In this document: in pieces, positions 43,742 to 53,611 of the stretch | Numbering within the stretch: the first letter of the stretch is position 1 | Layout: every line of letters begins with the position of its first letter | From: Acidobacteriota bacterium | GTDB taxonomy: Bacteria; Acidobacteriota; Holophagae; Acanthopleuribacterales; Acanthopleuribacteraceae | Length of the DNA stretch: 63,881 nt | Assembly: GCA_030066195.1 (NCBI GenBank) | Contig: JASJCB010000056.1 | Span: 1 to 63,881 of the forward strand | Direction: 5' to 3' | The notes under the pieces: generated by a model | The model's database searches: none | The model's input: the letters and a program-made list of their open reading frames with translations, nothing else | Told to the model about the DNA's origin: nothing | Program-made: the position numbers and the translations under genes

Positions 43742-46700
43742 TCAATGATAATGCTTTTCCTCATATGCTTTGTCATGTAAACACTTCAATTTGGCATCCT
43801 CAAATCCATAGACCCTCTGAGTGATACATTTTTTCATCACGATCGATTTCGATCTCATGCCTTTGAAGCTGTAGCAATCTCGAATACTAAGGATCGCCCA
43901 TAATGGGACAAGCCCGGCTTTTTCAGCTGCGTCTAAAAACGAATCCTTCTTTATGAGAAGTGGGGAGGACTCAATCGATGTCACCCCCTTCGCAGGGTGA
44001 TATGCGATAACCTCATTTTCTGAGTTTGTGAATTCAAAGGCATTACCGGACCACCTTAAGTTGAGAAGGTCGCAAACCATGGGGCCAGGCAGGCAGGCCG
44101 AAATACCTGCATCTTCAAGAAGATATCTGCACACCGTCTGATACGAGGGGAGCCCGACACCATCCAACCAGCCGCTACGTCTACGACAATCTCTAACAAT
44201 CTCTTCCATTGAGGATGACCAAGGGTACTCTCCAAGAGACCGATCAAAGAAATCGGGGATATCTCCATAGTGCCCATAAAATTCGTGATCTTTAATTACT
44301 CTTAGGAAAGTTGCTTTATCCTCGTTTTTGATTAACCAACATCGGATTTCAGCCTCCATCCTCAGTTTTCCATCAACTCGCTCATTCTGGGACCCAGAAA
44401 GTTGCTCGGTCCATTTGTAATAATTGTGCAGATTAAGCCAATCAACTTGGGAGTCGTCTGTATGTTCGATTAGAGGAGAGAAACTTTCCGGATTAGCCTC
44501 TACCCAGGCAGTTCGGTCGAGGCGAAGGGTTGAGTCCGCAAATGGATCTGGATAAGGGACCCAACGCACGATGTCATCGTACTTATCGAAGTCGTCCATG
44601 TCATTGTGATCCACTAGGGAGTTGGCAGGGTCTTTAAGGGGTTGAGATGGATCAAAGTCCCTGACAGATAGTTGCCACGGTCCTTTGTAGGTTGGAAATT
44701 CGTCACCCCACTCTGGGGTCATGTGATAACGATCAGAGATATAACCAAGCAGTTCATGAAGACCGATCCACTGATACTTCTTACTGACTCGCTCAGTTTT
44801 TCTTGCCTCTTCATCAGAACGCATCCGGCCAGCAGCTAACCCTCGCTCGTGTTTCTCGAAGCGGGCCGCTGTCCAACCGAGTTGCTTCACTCTATTTAAA
44901 ATAAATCTCCTTGCCCTCATCCCGCTGAAATAATTGTACCTATTCTTCCTATCTGGTTGTTGCTTCAATGTCCTCTTGGAAAAGTGACGGACATTCATGT
45001 CCATTTCATAGCGGCCAAAATCGCCATACCAGCCTGATGATTCAGGCTGCAAAGAGCTTTTTATTGTCGACCACCCCTCTTGATTCTCTATACGTTCCGC
45101 TTCTTTCTCCGAAATAATTCGAGGCCATTTAGACCGGAAGGGAGGTTTACAGCGCACCAACTGCACCTGTTTAGGAAGTTCGAAGTAGAAATTCACGTAT
45201 TCAATGATGAGTTGTGCATACCCACGTTGCAGGATGTGAGGAGGCACGGAGCCCGCGAACATATGCTCATAAACCGTTAGCGCAAGGGTTTTCAGCTTAT
45301 TCTCATCCGCACTACGTAGTGTCGCGCCACAGGCAGCACCATAGACGCGCTCCACGATGTAGGGGTCATTGCATTGGTGAAATTCTCGAATAAGCTCAGA
45401 TGCGATCGATATGTCCTTCATCAAAATACGTGTTAGCGCCAAGCTCGCCCGGGTCCTGAGGAAACGGTCGTTGCTACTCAACAGCCAGGTTAGAAATAGG
45501 GCTGTGAGGCGGGCCTGCTCCGTTGAAATACAATCTAGTGGAACCGAAAAGGCCCAACGAAGAGCTTGGTCGGCAGGGTTCCTTTCGTCCCCCCAGCGAT
45601 TTGAAAAAAGCAACGTCCATGTCAGCTCACGTTTCCAAAGAGGGAGATCCTTGAGTTTTTCATGTAGATATTCCGCATTGAAGGGATGACCCGGAATAGC
45701 CATAAGTTTAATAAATCCGGTAAGGTATTCCACAAGATCAAGACTACCCAGATACTCTTGTGTTTTAGGCGTGATTGTTTTCATGGATCGCCAGGGAAGG
45801 GAATTGAGGAGATCGGAAAAGAGGAAGAGAGAAATCTTCTCTTCTCGGAATAAACTGAGTAACTCCACCCCAAACCGTTCCGGGATGAGAATTGCCAACA
45901 TTGCAAGCAAGCCACGATGCTCTTCCTCCGCCATGTAATCCTGACACCATTTATCAGGAAGGCCTTTTTTATGCCAGTCTTCTCGCAAGGCTTCGTAAGA
46001 AGAGTAGGCAGCCAAAATTTTTGAAGCGATAAAGTAATCTGAAAATCGTTCATAGGGAAACCGAATTTCTTTGACAGGCTCAGGATGATCAGGCGACGGT
46101 GGCCAGATTTGTCGATAGCCCTCATAAATCAGTTGGTTTGAAAGTAGCTGAACATACAGGGATTTACTTTCACCTCCCCCTTCAAACAGGCTGTCGATCT
46201 CCGGTCGAATATCGTCATGGAGAACAGGTGATCCCTTATTTTCCCAAATTCTTTCCGCCAGTAGATCAAGTGCTTGTTGCACTATATAGGCGGGGCAATC
46301 AATCGCCTCCTGAATTAGATCTTGACATTTTTTGATTCGCCTTTTGAGCATTTTGCTGAAACTCATGGAGCCTGAAGGCACTTTTGCGTTTTCATACGTC
46401 TCGCAAAATGTCTTCAGAAAGAGGGGATTTGTAAATTCCTTGAAGAGCGGCGGGAAATGATCGGTACTTACGTTATAACCCTTGAAATAGGTGACAACAG
46501 CATCAAATAGAGACTCCGGTTCGAAACCGTCGTGGTTAATTTTTGCCCAAGCATCATTATTCCCTCGGAGCGCGGAAGGAAGGGTAAAGTAAGAGAAATC
46601 ATCGCGGCAGCTTGCCAGAAGGCGAATGTTTTCATATTGCTTGATCCTGTCAGCGAAACTCAATAGATGGCTCTTCCAAAGCTTCCTTTCACTAGTTTCA

Positions 46701-48193
46701 TTTAAGGCGTCTATGGCCAGGATAGCAGGATGATTCGCATCACCAGAGTCATTTAGAGCGGATAGGAATGTATCAACTCTCTGCTCTCCCCATCCAAGAA
46801 TGGGCACAAGTTGGGTGATTGGTGCTGCATTGCTTGTGAACTGTTCGCCTACGACAAGCAAGGCTGTTTGCCCGCGCTTCAAAGCATTCTCAACAGCGGT
46901 GGCCAGGAGATGACTTTTACCTGAGCCAGCAGGACCTTCCAGCAGGGCTAAGGATTTGTCGTAAGCAAAAAACCTGTCAAGAAACCCGTAGGCATCGTCG
47001 ATAGCCCCATAGACATTGTTCAGATTTCTCATTTGAGAGTCAAAGGGGTTGTCGCTGAAGTCGTCGGGCTCTTTATCCCCCAATGCCTCATTTTGTAGTG
47101 TCTGGTATCGTTGGTAAGCTTTGTCGGTGGCATGCCGAATTGCTTGGAGCGTTGTTTTGACTTGCTCCAAGGGTGGTAATCTTTGACTTTCATGCAGAAT
47201 CGTTCGCAATGGCTTCAGGTTCTTGACTATTTCGTCCTTTTCCTGGCTCGCTTCATCATTCTGGTCTTTCTCAACCCCTTCAAATGTCTGGTCGACTACC
47301 TCACGGAGGACTCGCCGAAATCTGGCTTTAAATCCATCCTTAAGAAAGAATGAATCCAATATCCTTTCTGAATCTGTTTTGACATGATGCTCCGGTGTAT
47401 AGCGAGTATCGAGTTGACCCCTGGCAATACGGAATTTTGTTTCAAGCCAATTCTGAGTAATCGGACTCTCTTTGGTTTTACCCTGATTCAATGTGAGTCC
47501 TGCTCGTTGAAGCCAGCCAGATACGGGTTCGAAATGCTGGGCGCAAATACGATTGAACATTGCATAATCATCGCGGAGTTCTCCAATCACTCCGACCAGA
47601 TCAAGACTATCTTTGAGAAACACGCCACCACCGGACATGCCGCCAATTCTTTCTTTCGCCGGTCGCCCCGTGTTGTCACTCAAGGCTTCCTTGGTGCTTA
47701 GTACTTGCAAATGCGTATCGAGCCGATCATAAAAGGTGGCTTCCAGGCTATGTACGGCATTGGCATGTCTTGTCCCGGCATTGAAGTTTGGGAATCCATA
47801 AAACAGGTACTCCCCGGAAGGATCCCAATGGTTGCAAAGGTTGACAGGTGTGATGGTCGTAAGATCCAATCCATGATTTTCGGGGAGGCGCAAAATAGCA
47901 ATGTCTGCTTCAGGCGCTTCCTCTGGGATGAGGATTTTGTCTGGATGATCACTTATGATCACTTGCCCAATGGGGTTGGCAAGATGGTCGAAAAAGAAGA
48001 TGGTTAACTCAAGCCCATCCAATTCCGGGAGTTTCTGTTCGTTGATCTCATCGGGGCTTTGTAAACAATGTAGTGCGGTAAGCACCAGCAATCGATCATC
48101 AGAGGTTCTCACAAGGACACCGCTGCCTTGTCCATTTCGGTTCGTCTCGATTCTGACAGCTAGTCTCTTCAATGATTGCCGGTATTGACTCAT
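43742..48193 (-). CDS. Trypsin-like protease fused to STAND NTPase (Avs-like)
   Basis: A 1483-aa protein. Residues 1-230 are a trypsin-like protease with the triad His42 (LTALHC), Asp97 (EADIAIL) and Ser187 (GGMSGGGV). A coiled linker leads to a STAND-type NTPase with Walker A EGPAGSGKSH (419-428) and Walker B AILAIDALNET (about 490), followed by ~900 residues of helical repeat-like sequence that would sense a target. The layout is that of Avs-type antiviral sensors, in which target recognition triggers oligomerisation and activates an N-terminal effector. Its start overlaps the stop of the MBL-fold gene, a pairing described for AVAST type I defence systems. The viral ligand and protease substrate are unknown. 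A signalling role other than antiviral defence is possible. Confidence 0.8.
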   Translation of the reverse strand: MSQYRQSLKRLAVRIETNRNGQGSGVLVRTSDDRLLVLTALHCLQSPDEINEQKLPELDGLELTIFFFDHLANPIGQVIISDHPDKILIPEEAPEADIAILRLPENHGLDLTTITPVNLCNHWDPSGEYLFYGFPNFNAGTRHANAVHSLEATFYDRLDTHLQVLSTKEALSDNTGRPAKERIGGMSGGGVFLKDSLDLVGVIGELRDDYAMFNRICAQHFEPVSGWLQRAGLTLNQGKTKESPITQNWLETKFRIARGQLDTRYTPEHHVKTDSERILDSFFLKDGFKARFRRVLREVVDQTFEGVEKDQNDEASQEKDEIVKNLKPLRTILHESQRLPPLEQVKTTLQAIRHATDKAYQRYQTLQNEALGDKEPDDFSDNPFDSQMRNLNNVYGAIDDAYGFLDRFFAYDKSLALLEGPAGSGKSHLLATAVENALKRGQTALLVVGEQFTSNAAPITQLVPILGWGEQRVDTFLSALNDSGDANHPAILAIDALNETSERKLWKSHLLSFADRIKQYENIRLLASCRDDFSYFTLPSALRGNNDAWAKINHDGFEPESLFDAVVTYFKGYNVSTDHFPPLFKEFTNPLFLKTFCETYENAKVPSGSMSFSKMLKRRIKKCQDLIQEAIDCPAYIVQQALDLLAERIWENKGSPVLHDDIRPEIDSLFEGGGESKSLYVQLLSNQLIYEGYRQIWPPSPDHPEPVKEIRFPYERFSDYFIASKILAAYSSYEALREDWHKKGLPDKWCQDYMAEEEHRGLLAMLAILIPERFGVELLSLFREEKISLFLFSDLLNSLPWRSMKTITPKTQEYLGSLDLVEYLTGFIKLMAIPGHPFNAEYLHEKLKDLPLWKRELTWTLLFSNRWGDERNPADQALRWAFSVPLDCISTEQARLTALFLTWLLSSNDRFLRTRASLALTRILMKDISIASELIREFHQCNDPYIVERVYGAACGATLRSADENKLKTLALTVYEHMFAGSVPPHILQRGYAQLIIEYVNFYFELPKQVQLVRCKPPFRSKWPRIISEKEAERIENQEGWSTIKSSLQPESSGWYGDFGRYEMDMNVRHFSKRTLKQQPDRKNRYNYFSGMRARRFILNRVKQLGWTAARFEKHERGLAAGRMRSDEEARKTERVSKKYQWIGLHELLGYISDRYHMTPEWGDEFPTYKGPWQLSVRDFDPSQPLKDPANSLVDHNDMDDFDKYDDIVRWVPYPDPFADSTLRLDRTAWVEANPESFSPLIEHTDDSQVDWLNLHNYYKWTEQLSGSQNERVDGKLRMEAEIRCWLIKNEDKATFLRVIKDHEFYGHYGDIPDFFDRSLGEYPWSSSMEEIVRDCRRRSGWLDGVGLPSYQTVCRYLLEDAGISACLPGPMVCDLLNLRWSGNAFEFTNSENEVIAYHPAKGVTSIESSPLLIKKDSFLDAAEKAGLVPLWAILSIRDCYSFKGMRSKSIVMKKCITQRVYGFEDAKLKCLHDKAYEEKHYH

Positions 48194-49221
48194 TCAAGCT
48201 CCGCATCGATATAGTGATTACCTCTAGCCGGAAAACGGGTTTGAATCGCGTGCTGCGCCAGGTCTTCTTGGGTGAGGATGGAACGAAGATCCGAATTGTC
48301 ATAATTAAAGGTGAAGGTTACGTCCTTATCCGCCGGAGCGTGGTTCATGATTAGGGCTAGGGTTTCTTTGTCGGGATGGCCGGAACCCATAGTGCTGATC
48401 AGGAATTGCCTACATTTTAGAAGAGATAGCAGGTCTGGACTCACATTCCGTTGACTGCCGTGATGGGCTAATTTGACACAGTCTACTTCAAGCGGATTTC
48501 CAGAATGGTAACCTAAAGCCGTGAGTGAATCAGCAACGGTTGAAGCCCAGGCATCCCCTAGGAACAGCACTTTCTTGCCCTCCGCCTCGAAAAGGAACGC
48601 AATGCTTGCACCATTAAACGGGGACTTGTCCTGTTTCGAAGGATCGTAAGGCTCTGCCATCAGTTCCAATAATGGTCTATTCGTTCTTTGACCTCGGGAC
48701 AATTTACTCGATACGGCTTTCTTTGTTTTCGCATGCTCCTGAAATGCTGTCAGGCGTTCCTGGGAAGGGGAAAGCAGAGTAAATTCGGCACCACAGATCT
48801 CATGAGTTGTTGGGGCGATTAGTTCCTTATCCCAGGGAATATTTGTGTTTAGTAAAAACTTCTCCAGGTCAACTCCCTGCCTGGCGCTGACTTTAGTACT
48901 CTGTTTCTGGTTAACACGGTTCGCGTACCCAGTTGTGTTGATCCAAAAGTGCCGAACCAGGTTGGGATGGGTAGCATAGCCTTCTGAGCCATTGAACCAG
49001 GCCAGAATTCCGCCAATATGATCATCATCTGTATGGGTCACTATCCAAAGATCAACGTTCTCACTTGCTGCTACCAACCCATCTAATTCGGGCTTTACGG
49101 ACTGAAAGTATGCCTTTGGGGTGCCGCTGTCGATGAAGATGTTTTTCTTATTGCCATCATCATCAGTGAAAGTGACTAGAATCGCGTCACCTTGAAACGC
49201 TTGGAGCATACGGATGCGCAT
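48190..49221 (-). CDS. Metallo-beta-lactamase-fold protein, partner of the STAND NTPase
   Basis: A 343-aa ComEC/Rec2-like MBL hydrolase. The metal motif is VTHTDDDHIGG at residues 61-71, with His63, Asp65, Asp67 and His68; KVLFLGDAWAS and VKLAHHGSQRNVS supply further ligands. It begins MRIRMLQAFQGDAILVTF, the usual start of this family. ATG 49221 is preceded by GGAGGTG. The stop overlaps the STAND start, so both come from one transcript with this gene first. In AVAST type I systems an MBL-fold protein accompanies the protease-STAND sensor, which fits; its substrate, perhaps nucleic acid, is inferred. Confidence 0.85.
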   Translation of the reverse strand: MRIRMLQAFQGDAILVTFTDDDGNKKNIFIDSGTPKAYFQSVKPELDGLVAASENVDLWIVTHTDDDHIGGILAWFNGSEGYATHPNLVRHFWINTTGYANRVNQKQSTKVSARQGVDLEKFLLNTNIPWDKELIAPTTHEICGAEFTLLSPSQERLTAFQEHAKTKKAVSSKLSRGQRTNRPLLELMAEPYDPSKQDKSPFNGASIAFLFEAEGKKVLFLGDAWASTVADSLTALGYHSGNPLEVDCVKLAHHGSQRNVSPDLLSLLKCRQFLISTMGSGHPDKETLALIMNHAPADKDVTFTFNYDNSDLRSILTQEDLAQHAIQTRFPARGNHYIDAELE

Positions 49222-49410
49222 GGCACCTCCATTTATCAAGACACTTTTCTAACCTGATGACTCGAATATGTCAAGAGGAGAAGAGGGTGGTCAAAAATCA
49301 AGAAAAGTGCCTGACTAACTCATCAAGGGGGATATCAGTGCGGTTACTGATGACACTATATCCGTTACCAAGATAAGTCCGTCCAAGAATCATCGCTCGC
49401 CCCCTTGTCC

Positions 49411-49538
49411 TTGACCACTGCGCCTGTTTCATGAACAATGGAGAAAGCTCCGTATTGGTTTTCGAGCAACGGGGTGAGCATCGGGAAATCATCCATGAAA
49501 CCTATTTTCAGCACTTGGTCCGGGAGGCAGCGTTGTGA
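49411..49538 (+). pseudogene. Decayed 3' fragment of a zeta-like kinase gene
   Basis: Only the last ~40 codons survive. The DNA (TTGACCACTGCGCCTGTTTC, then a conserved GGTGAGCATCGG-type block) matches the end of the kinase at 40110-40242, and the stop again overlaps a small partner gene. The 5' two thirds are missing. Confidence 0.85.
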
Positions 49539-49709
49539 GCGTCACTTACAAAAAAGAACCTTCCGAAAAAGCCAAAGTGATCTTGGCCTCGCTTCAAGGC
49601 CGTGGCCGCTGAACTGGAGAAGAAACGGCGGCTTGGTCATTATGCTGTCCCATGGGATGGTGAAAAACCCATTTTTGTTGGCGATGACGCGCCGACCAAT
49701 GAGACCTGA
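49535..49709 (+). pseudogene. Frameshifted copy of the small kinase partner
   Basis: The GTG start and codons for SVTYKKEPSEKAKVILASLQ match the intact 58-aa gene at 40239. A small deletion near codon 21 shifts the frame and gives a stop at codon 26; the remaining DNA still matches to the end (GTTGGCGATGACGCGCC). Confidence 0.85.
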
Positions 49710-49842
49710 TCCAGTACAAAGATCTCAGCAATGAAGGTTTCACGCGGCAGCCTTCAACGCCGATTCCACGACCCGCTGACAGGCGTGTTGCATGCTATGA
49801 TGAACCGGGCTTGAACATGCAACTGCTCTTGAGGTGACCGCC

Positions 49843-51573
49843 ATGGATGTGGAACTGGTATTGGAAGAAGAGATCGGCAATCCCCATTTCTTCGTGGGCA
49901 GAAAGCAGGAATTGGACTTCTTCCTGGCATGGGCAGACCGGACCAAACAGAAAATGAGTAAGTCAATTGCGGTGTTGGCCCGGCGGCGCAAGGGCAAGAC
50001 CGCATTGCTTCAGCGGCTTTTCAACATCATCTACACCCGCAACGATCCTCAGATAATCCCATTTTATTTCCGCGTTCCCGAGGGAAAAAGCACCCTGTTG
50101 AAGTTTTCGGATCTGTTCTACCGGAGACTGCTGAGTTCCTATTTCGGTTTCAAGACCCGGAACCCCAAATTCATCAACAACTCTTTGGAAATGCCGGAAT
50201 TGAAGGAACTGGCTGTCGGGGATGACATCATTTTAAAAGATATTCAGAGCATGGAATACCAAATGGGCAAGGAGAACCAGGAGGCCTGTTGGTACCATGC
50301 CCGCTATGCGGGAGAACGAATTTCCATCCTGAAAGACGAACGGATCATCCAAATCCTGGACGAGTTTCAATACCTTGACAAGTTCACCTACTACAGCGTT
50401 GATTCCACCGAGCCCATGAGATTGACCGGTTTCTACCAACACATCGGTTCCAGCAAGATCTCGCCCCAGATCATTGCGGGCAGCTATATCGGTTGGCTCT
50501 CGCGTATTATCGACAAGATGGTGGACCGCTACCGGTCTTACTACCTGGAAAGCCTGAACGAAGAAGACGCGTTGGCGGCCGTGTACAACTATGCCCGTAT
50601 CTACAAACAACCGGTGACCGATGAAAGCGCGGTCTGGTTGGCCGAAGCCTGTGACCGGGACCCCTATGCCATTTCCCTGATGTTCGAAAGCGAAGCTCAC
50701 CCCAAGGACCTCACCAGCATCGAAGGTGTGCGCAAGGTGCTGGATTACGAAACCGATATTCCCAAGGGGCAAATGGCCAAACTTTGGTTCGAGTACCTGG
50801 CCACGGTGATCGAACGCACCAACGACGTGAACGCCAAGCGCATCGTGCTTTACCTGGCCAAATACGGGACCGAGGAACGCAACCGCGAACAAATCACGCA
50901 AGACCTGGGACTGGAGCTTACCGACCGGGAACTGGACAACCTGATGCAAAAACTGGTCGCCGCCGACATCCTGGCCCAGGGTAAAACCCGGTGGGCATTC
51001 CACGGTCTGGGTGATCCGGTTTTTGAAATGGTTTTCCGCAAAGCCTATGAACCGGAAATCGCCCGGGTCGATCTATCGGTTGTCCGCAAGAACCTGGCCG
51101 CCGAGTTGGACCAACGGACAAAAGATCTGGCCTCGGAAAAGGGCCGCGTGGCCCGTTACAAGGGTTTGGTGGCCGAATACCGCCTGCGCCACCACCTGAC
51201 CATGGCCGGTCAGAAACGGCGCCGCCTGGGCGATCTGGCCCGGCATGCCGATGAGCCGGACCGGCGCCTCGCCCCCTTCGCCACGGTGCAGAAGCACAGC
51301 TTCCACCCGGACGACGAGCAGATCATCGAGGTCGATCTCTACGCCCAATCACCGGAAGGCCCGGATCTGGTGATCGAGGTCAAGGACTGGGCGGGTAAGG
51401 TCAACAAGGACCAGGTCCTGGCCTTCATCGACACCAAAAAACAACTCCAGGCCGGCCTGTCGGGGAACACACTTTATTTGTTCTACAGCGAGCAACCCAT
51501 CGCCGAGGTGAACATCGAACGCCTCAAAGAAGCAGATATCCTCTACGCGGACCACACCACCTTCAACTGGTAG
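49843..51573 (+). CDS. Archaeal-type ATPase fused to a PD-(D/E)XK nuclease domain
   Basis: A 576-aa protein. An N-terminal ATPase has NPHFFVGRKQELDFF, a modified Walker A ARRRKGKTAL (46-55) and Walker B IIQILDEFQYL near residue 170, the pattern of the archaeal ATPase/MNS family. A winged-helix segment follows (about 335-390), then a C-terminal nuclease-like domain with VDLYAQSPEGPDLVIEVKDW, where Asp and EVK form the PD-(D/E)XK core. ATG 49843 has GAGGTGA 8 bases upstream. The family is often found alone in genomes near mobile DNA; a DNA-processing or defence role is likely but not established. It has a more G+C-rich sequence than the STAND genes beside it. Confidence 0.8.
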   Translation: MDVELVLEEEIGNPHFFVGRKQELDFFLAWADRTKQKMSKSIAVLARRRKGKTALLQRLFNIIYTRNDPQIIPFYFRVPEGKSTLLKFSDLFYRRLLSSYFGFKTRNPKFINNSLEMPELKELAVGDDIILKDIQSMEYQMGKENQEACWYHARYAGERISILKDERIIQILDEFQYLDKFTYYSVDSTEPMRLTGFYQHIGSSKISPQIIAGSYIGWLSRIIDKMVDRYRSYYLESLNEEDALAAVYNYARIYKQPVTDESAVWLAEACDRDPYAISLMFESEAHPKDLTSIEGVRKVLDYETDIPKGQMAKLWFEYLATVIERTNDVNAKRIVLYLAKYGTEERNREQITQDLGLELTDRELDNLMQKLVAADILAQGKTRWAFHGLGDPVFEMVFRKAYEPEIARVDLSVVRKNLAAELDQRTKDLASEKGRVARYKGLVAEYRLRHHLTMAGQKRRRLGDLARHADEPDRRLAPFATVQKHSFHPDDEQIIEVDLYAQSPEGPDLVIEVKDWAGKVNKDQVLAFIDTKKQLQAGLSGNTLYLFYSEQPIAEVNIERLKEADILYADHTTFNW

Positions 51574-51643
51574 CCCGTGTCCGGTGTAGTGTGATTCAAG
51601 GCACGCTTGAACCGGTCTCCTTTATAAGGGCTTGTAACGCTTG

Positions 51644-53146
51644 CTACATTCCTTGGTGATCAAAAGACCCGGCAACTCGGGCACGCTGAATTTCGTCCCG
51701 GTCGATTTCATAACCGTTTTCATCCACAAGAGTGGTACTCCAACTTGTTCCTATCGGGAATACGAGCTGCGACCGAGACCATGGGTCTTCCCAACCCGGC
51801 GCATTGCCTACGATTATTTCCAAAGGTAAGGCGCGTTCCGCGGCGATTTTTTCAAGGGTGTGCAACTCGCCGCCAAAGCTACCGGACCAGGGAGCGCGTA
51901 TGCGTTCATCGAGAAATCCCCATCGCAGGCGAACCGAACCATGCAGGCGACCATATTCGTAGAATGCATAGAGCGCTTTGACGTTTGCCTCCAAGCGTCT
52001 TCGAAGCCTGGTGTATTGCCCGTGAGCGAGATATGAGGCAAGCTTATTTTTGTCTCCCAACGGCCGGCTGATGTTGCATGTATTCTGGATAAGAAGCTCA
52101 GTGGTAATTTTCAGCTTCCGGCCTTGTTTATTGATCTGCTTTGTCTTTTGGGGAGGGCCGAGCTCGGCAAGCGCAACGTTCTCGAAATCGAAACCCAGTG
52201 TCGTCAGTAAAGGACGAATATCCATCCCACCAATGATATCGAAATTTGCGAGGAGTGCGGCAACCGCTTCCAGTTCCTCTCCGATAAATGTACTGAGCTC
52301 ATGATTATCCACATCGAGGAGCGCCAGTGATTCGGGGCGTTTCTCCGGGAAAGCATAGAGAAAAGCCCTCCGCTTCTTCGCCGATGCCAGGACTTCGGCA
52401 ACCTTTCTTCGTTCCGCTGCCCTGTAATGGGCTTTGAAGATCGCGGGATCGGTTTGCTTGGATGCGGCCTCTCTAACAGAGCCGATTTTTTCCCGAACGG
52501 CTTTCCGAACAGGGATCATCTCAGTTCCTCTTTGTGTGTCAATGGTTAAGCGGCCGTCGGGAAGAATATCGACCGGAGATACGCGAGTCCTGAATTTGGC
52601 CGGGTCCATATCCAATGAACTCCACTTCGTTTGCGCTGTGACGAAAGCAAGGATTTCTTGTGGATACATTGGCCGCCCGTGCGCCTCCAGCACCGCCAGG
52701 GTAAGGCGTTTAGAAGACCACTGTGATAAATTTGCGCCCTTCCAAGCTTCATCCAACTCCGCGATTGAAAGAGGTACCTCGATACCCGGCAGGGGCGCCG
52801 GCTCCGGTTTTACAATGCTCAATTTCGGCGCTTTGGGCGGCCTCAGGCCAAGCCGAAACATCCAGAGATCCGCATCCTTATCATGAGGATCGATGCTGTA
52901 GTAGTCATCCGTTCGGTAAATAGGTGGTCTGCCCGGTCGACATCGTTTGAGTGATTGTAGTGCGCGAGTTGCGGGTGCAACGGCCGCTTGCTCAAATCGC
53001 ACGGCAACCTCGTCCAAGGTCATGGGTGCACCTTTCTCCAGTAAAGCCACCATAAGCATTGTGAAACTATTCGCATTCTTATGATGTTTGACCTGCTCAA
53101 GGCTGGGAGTATTAATATTGAGCGCATCACACCAGGCGTTTGTCAT
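51644..53146 (-). CDS. Unknown protein with N-terminal winged-helix-like segment
   Basis: A 500-aa soluble protein not recognised. Residues about 25-75 read as a winged helix (TMLMVALLEKGAPMTLDEVAVRFEQA, ALQSLKRCRPGRPPIYRTDDYYSID), and a second such segment may lie at about 145-200 (RLTLAVLEAHGRPMYPQEILAFV). The C-terminal half has mixed alpha/beta sequence with conserved-looking FLDERIRAPWSGSF and EDPWSRSQLVFPIG. No catalytic motif was found. It is convergent with the ATPase-nuclease gene, 70 bases apart. A DNA-binding role is suggested by the winged helices only. Confidence 0.6.
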   Translation of the reverse strand: MTNAWCDALNINTPSLEQVKHHKNANSFTMLMVALLEKGAPMTLDEVAVRFEQAAVAPATRALQSLKRCRPGRPPIYRTDDYYSIDPHDKDADLWMFRLGLRPPKAPKLSIVKPEPAPLPGIEVPLSIAELDEAWKGANLSQWSSKRLTLAVLEAHGRPMYPQEILAFVTAQTKWSSLDMDPAKFRTRVSPVDILPDGRLTIDTQRGTEMIPVRKAVREKIGSVREAASKQTDPAIFKAHYRAAERRKVAEVLASAKKRRAFLYAFPEKRPESLALLDVDNHELSTFIGEELEAVAALLANFDIIGGMDIRPLLTTLGFDFENVALAELGPPQKTKQINKQGRKLKITTELLIQNTCNISRPLGDKNKLASYLAHGQYTRLRRRLEANVKALYAFYEYGRLHGSVRLRWGFLDERIRAPWSGSFGGELHTLEKIAAERALPLEIIVGNAPGWEDPWSRSQLVFPIGTSWSTTLVDENGYEIDRDEIQRARVAGSFDHQGM

Positions 53147-53489
53147 GGAACCCGTTCCTATCGCAACTGTCTTTGAATGTAATGAGTAACCACGTTATTC
53201 ACCCCGATCATGCTCCGAATCCCTTAAAAGAACCCGGACATGACTCAAAAAGATCATTCCCGGCATTCTCTCCTGAATCGTTGGCTTTGCGCAACACAGA
53301 TCTCGCCGAGTCGTAGAGATCTCTCCCTATGAAGCCGGCCGGTGAAAGAGGTGTATTCGGTTCGTTGTCCCAATAGCCCCAAGCCGAGTGAATTGGTGCT
53401 CAACGGTTCAACGATATAGGCCGGGAGGTCTCCTGACTTCGTCCACGATGGTGGAATGACCAAGGATTACGATGTGCTTGAGGACCAAC
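53147..53489. other. Intergenic region with no supported gene
   Basis: About 340 bases between the unknown 500-aa gene and the antitoxin leader copy. A minus-strand open frame of about 70 codons (53254-53463) has no ribosome site and no recognisable family; it may be debris of a mobile element. Confidence 0.45.
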
Positions 53490-53611
53490 CCTCGCCGACC
53501 ATCGGTTTGGATGACGGAGGGTCTGCCGCCCGGCTTTGGGGAAGCGGTACCCTGCTTAATGGTCAGTATATTATGATGGTACATTTTGTGACTGATCCTA
53601 CGGAGGCTCCT
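53490..53611 (+). promoter_or_regulatory. Second copy of the antitoxin leader
   Basis: This stretch matches the leader before the intact antitoxin (42630-42751) through ACCATCGGTTTGGATGAC, GGGGAAGCGGTACC, GATGGTACATTTTGTG and the GGAGG site. The gene behind it is broken. Confidence 0.65.
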
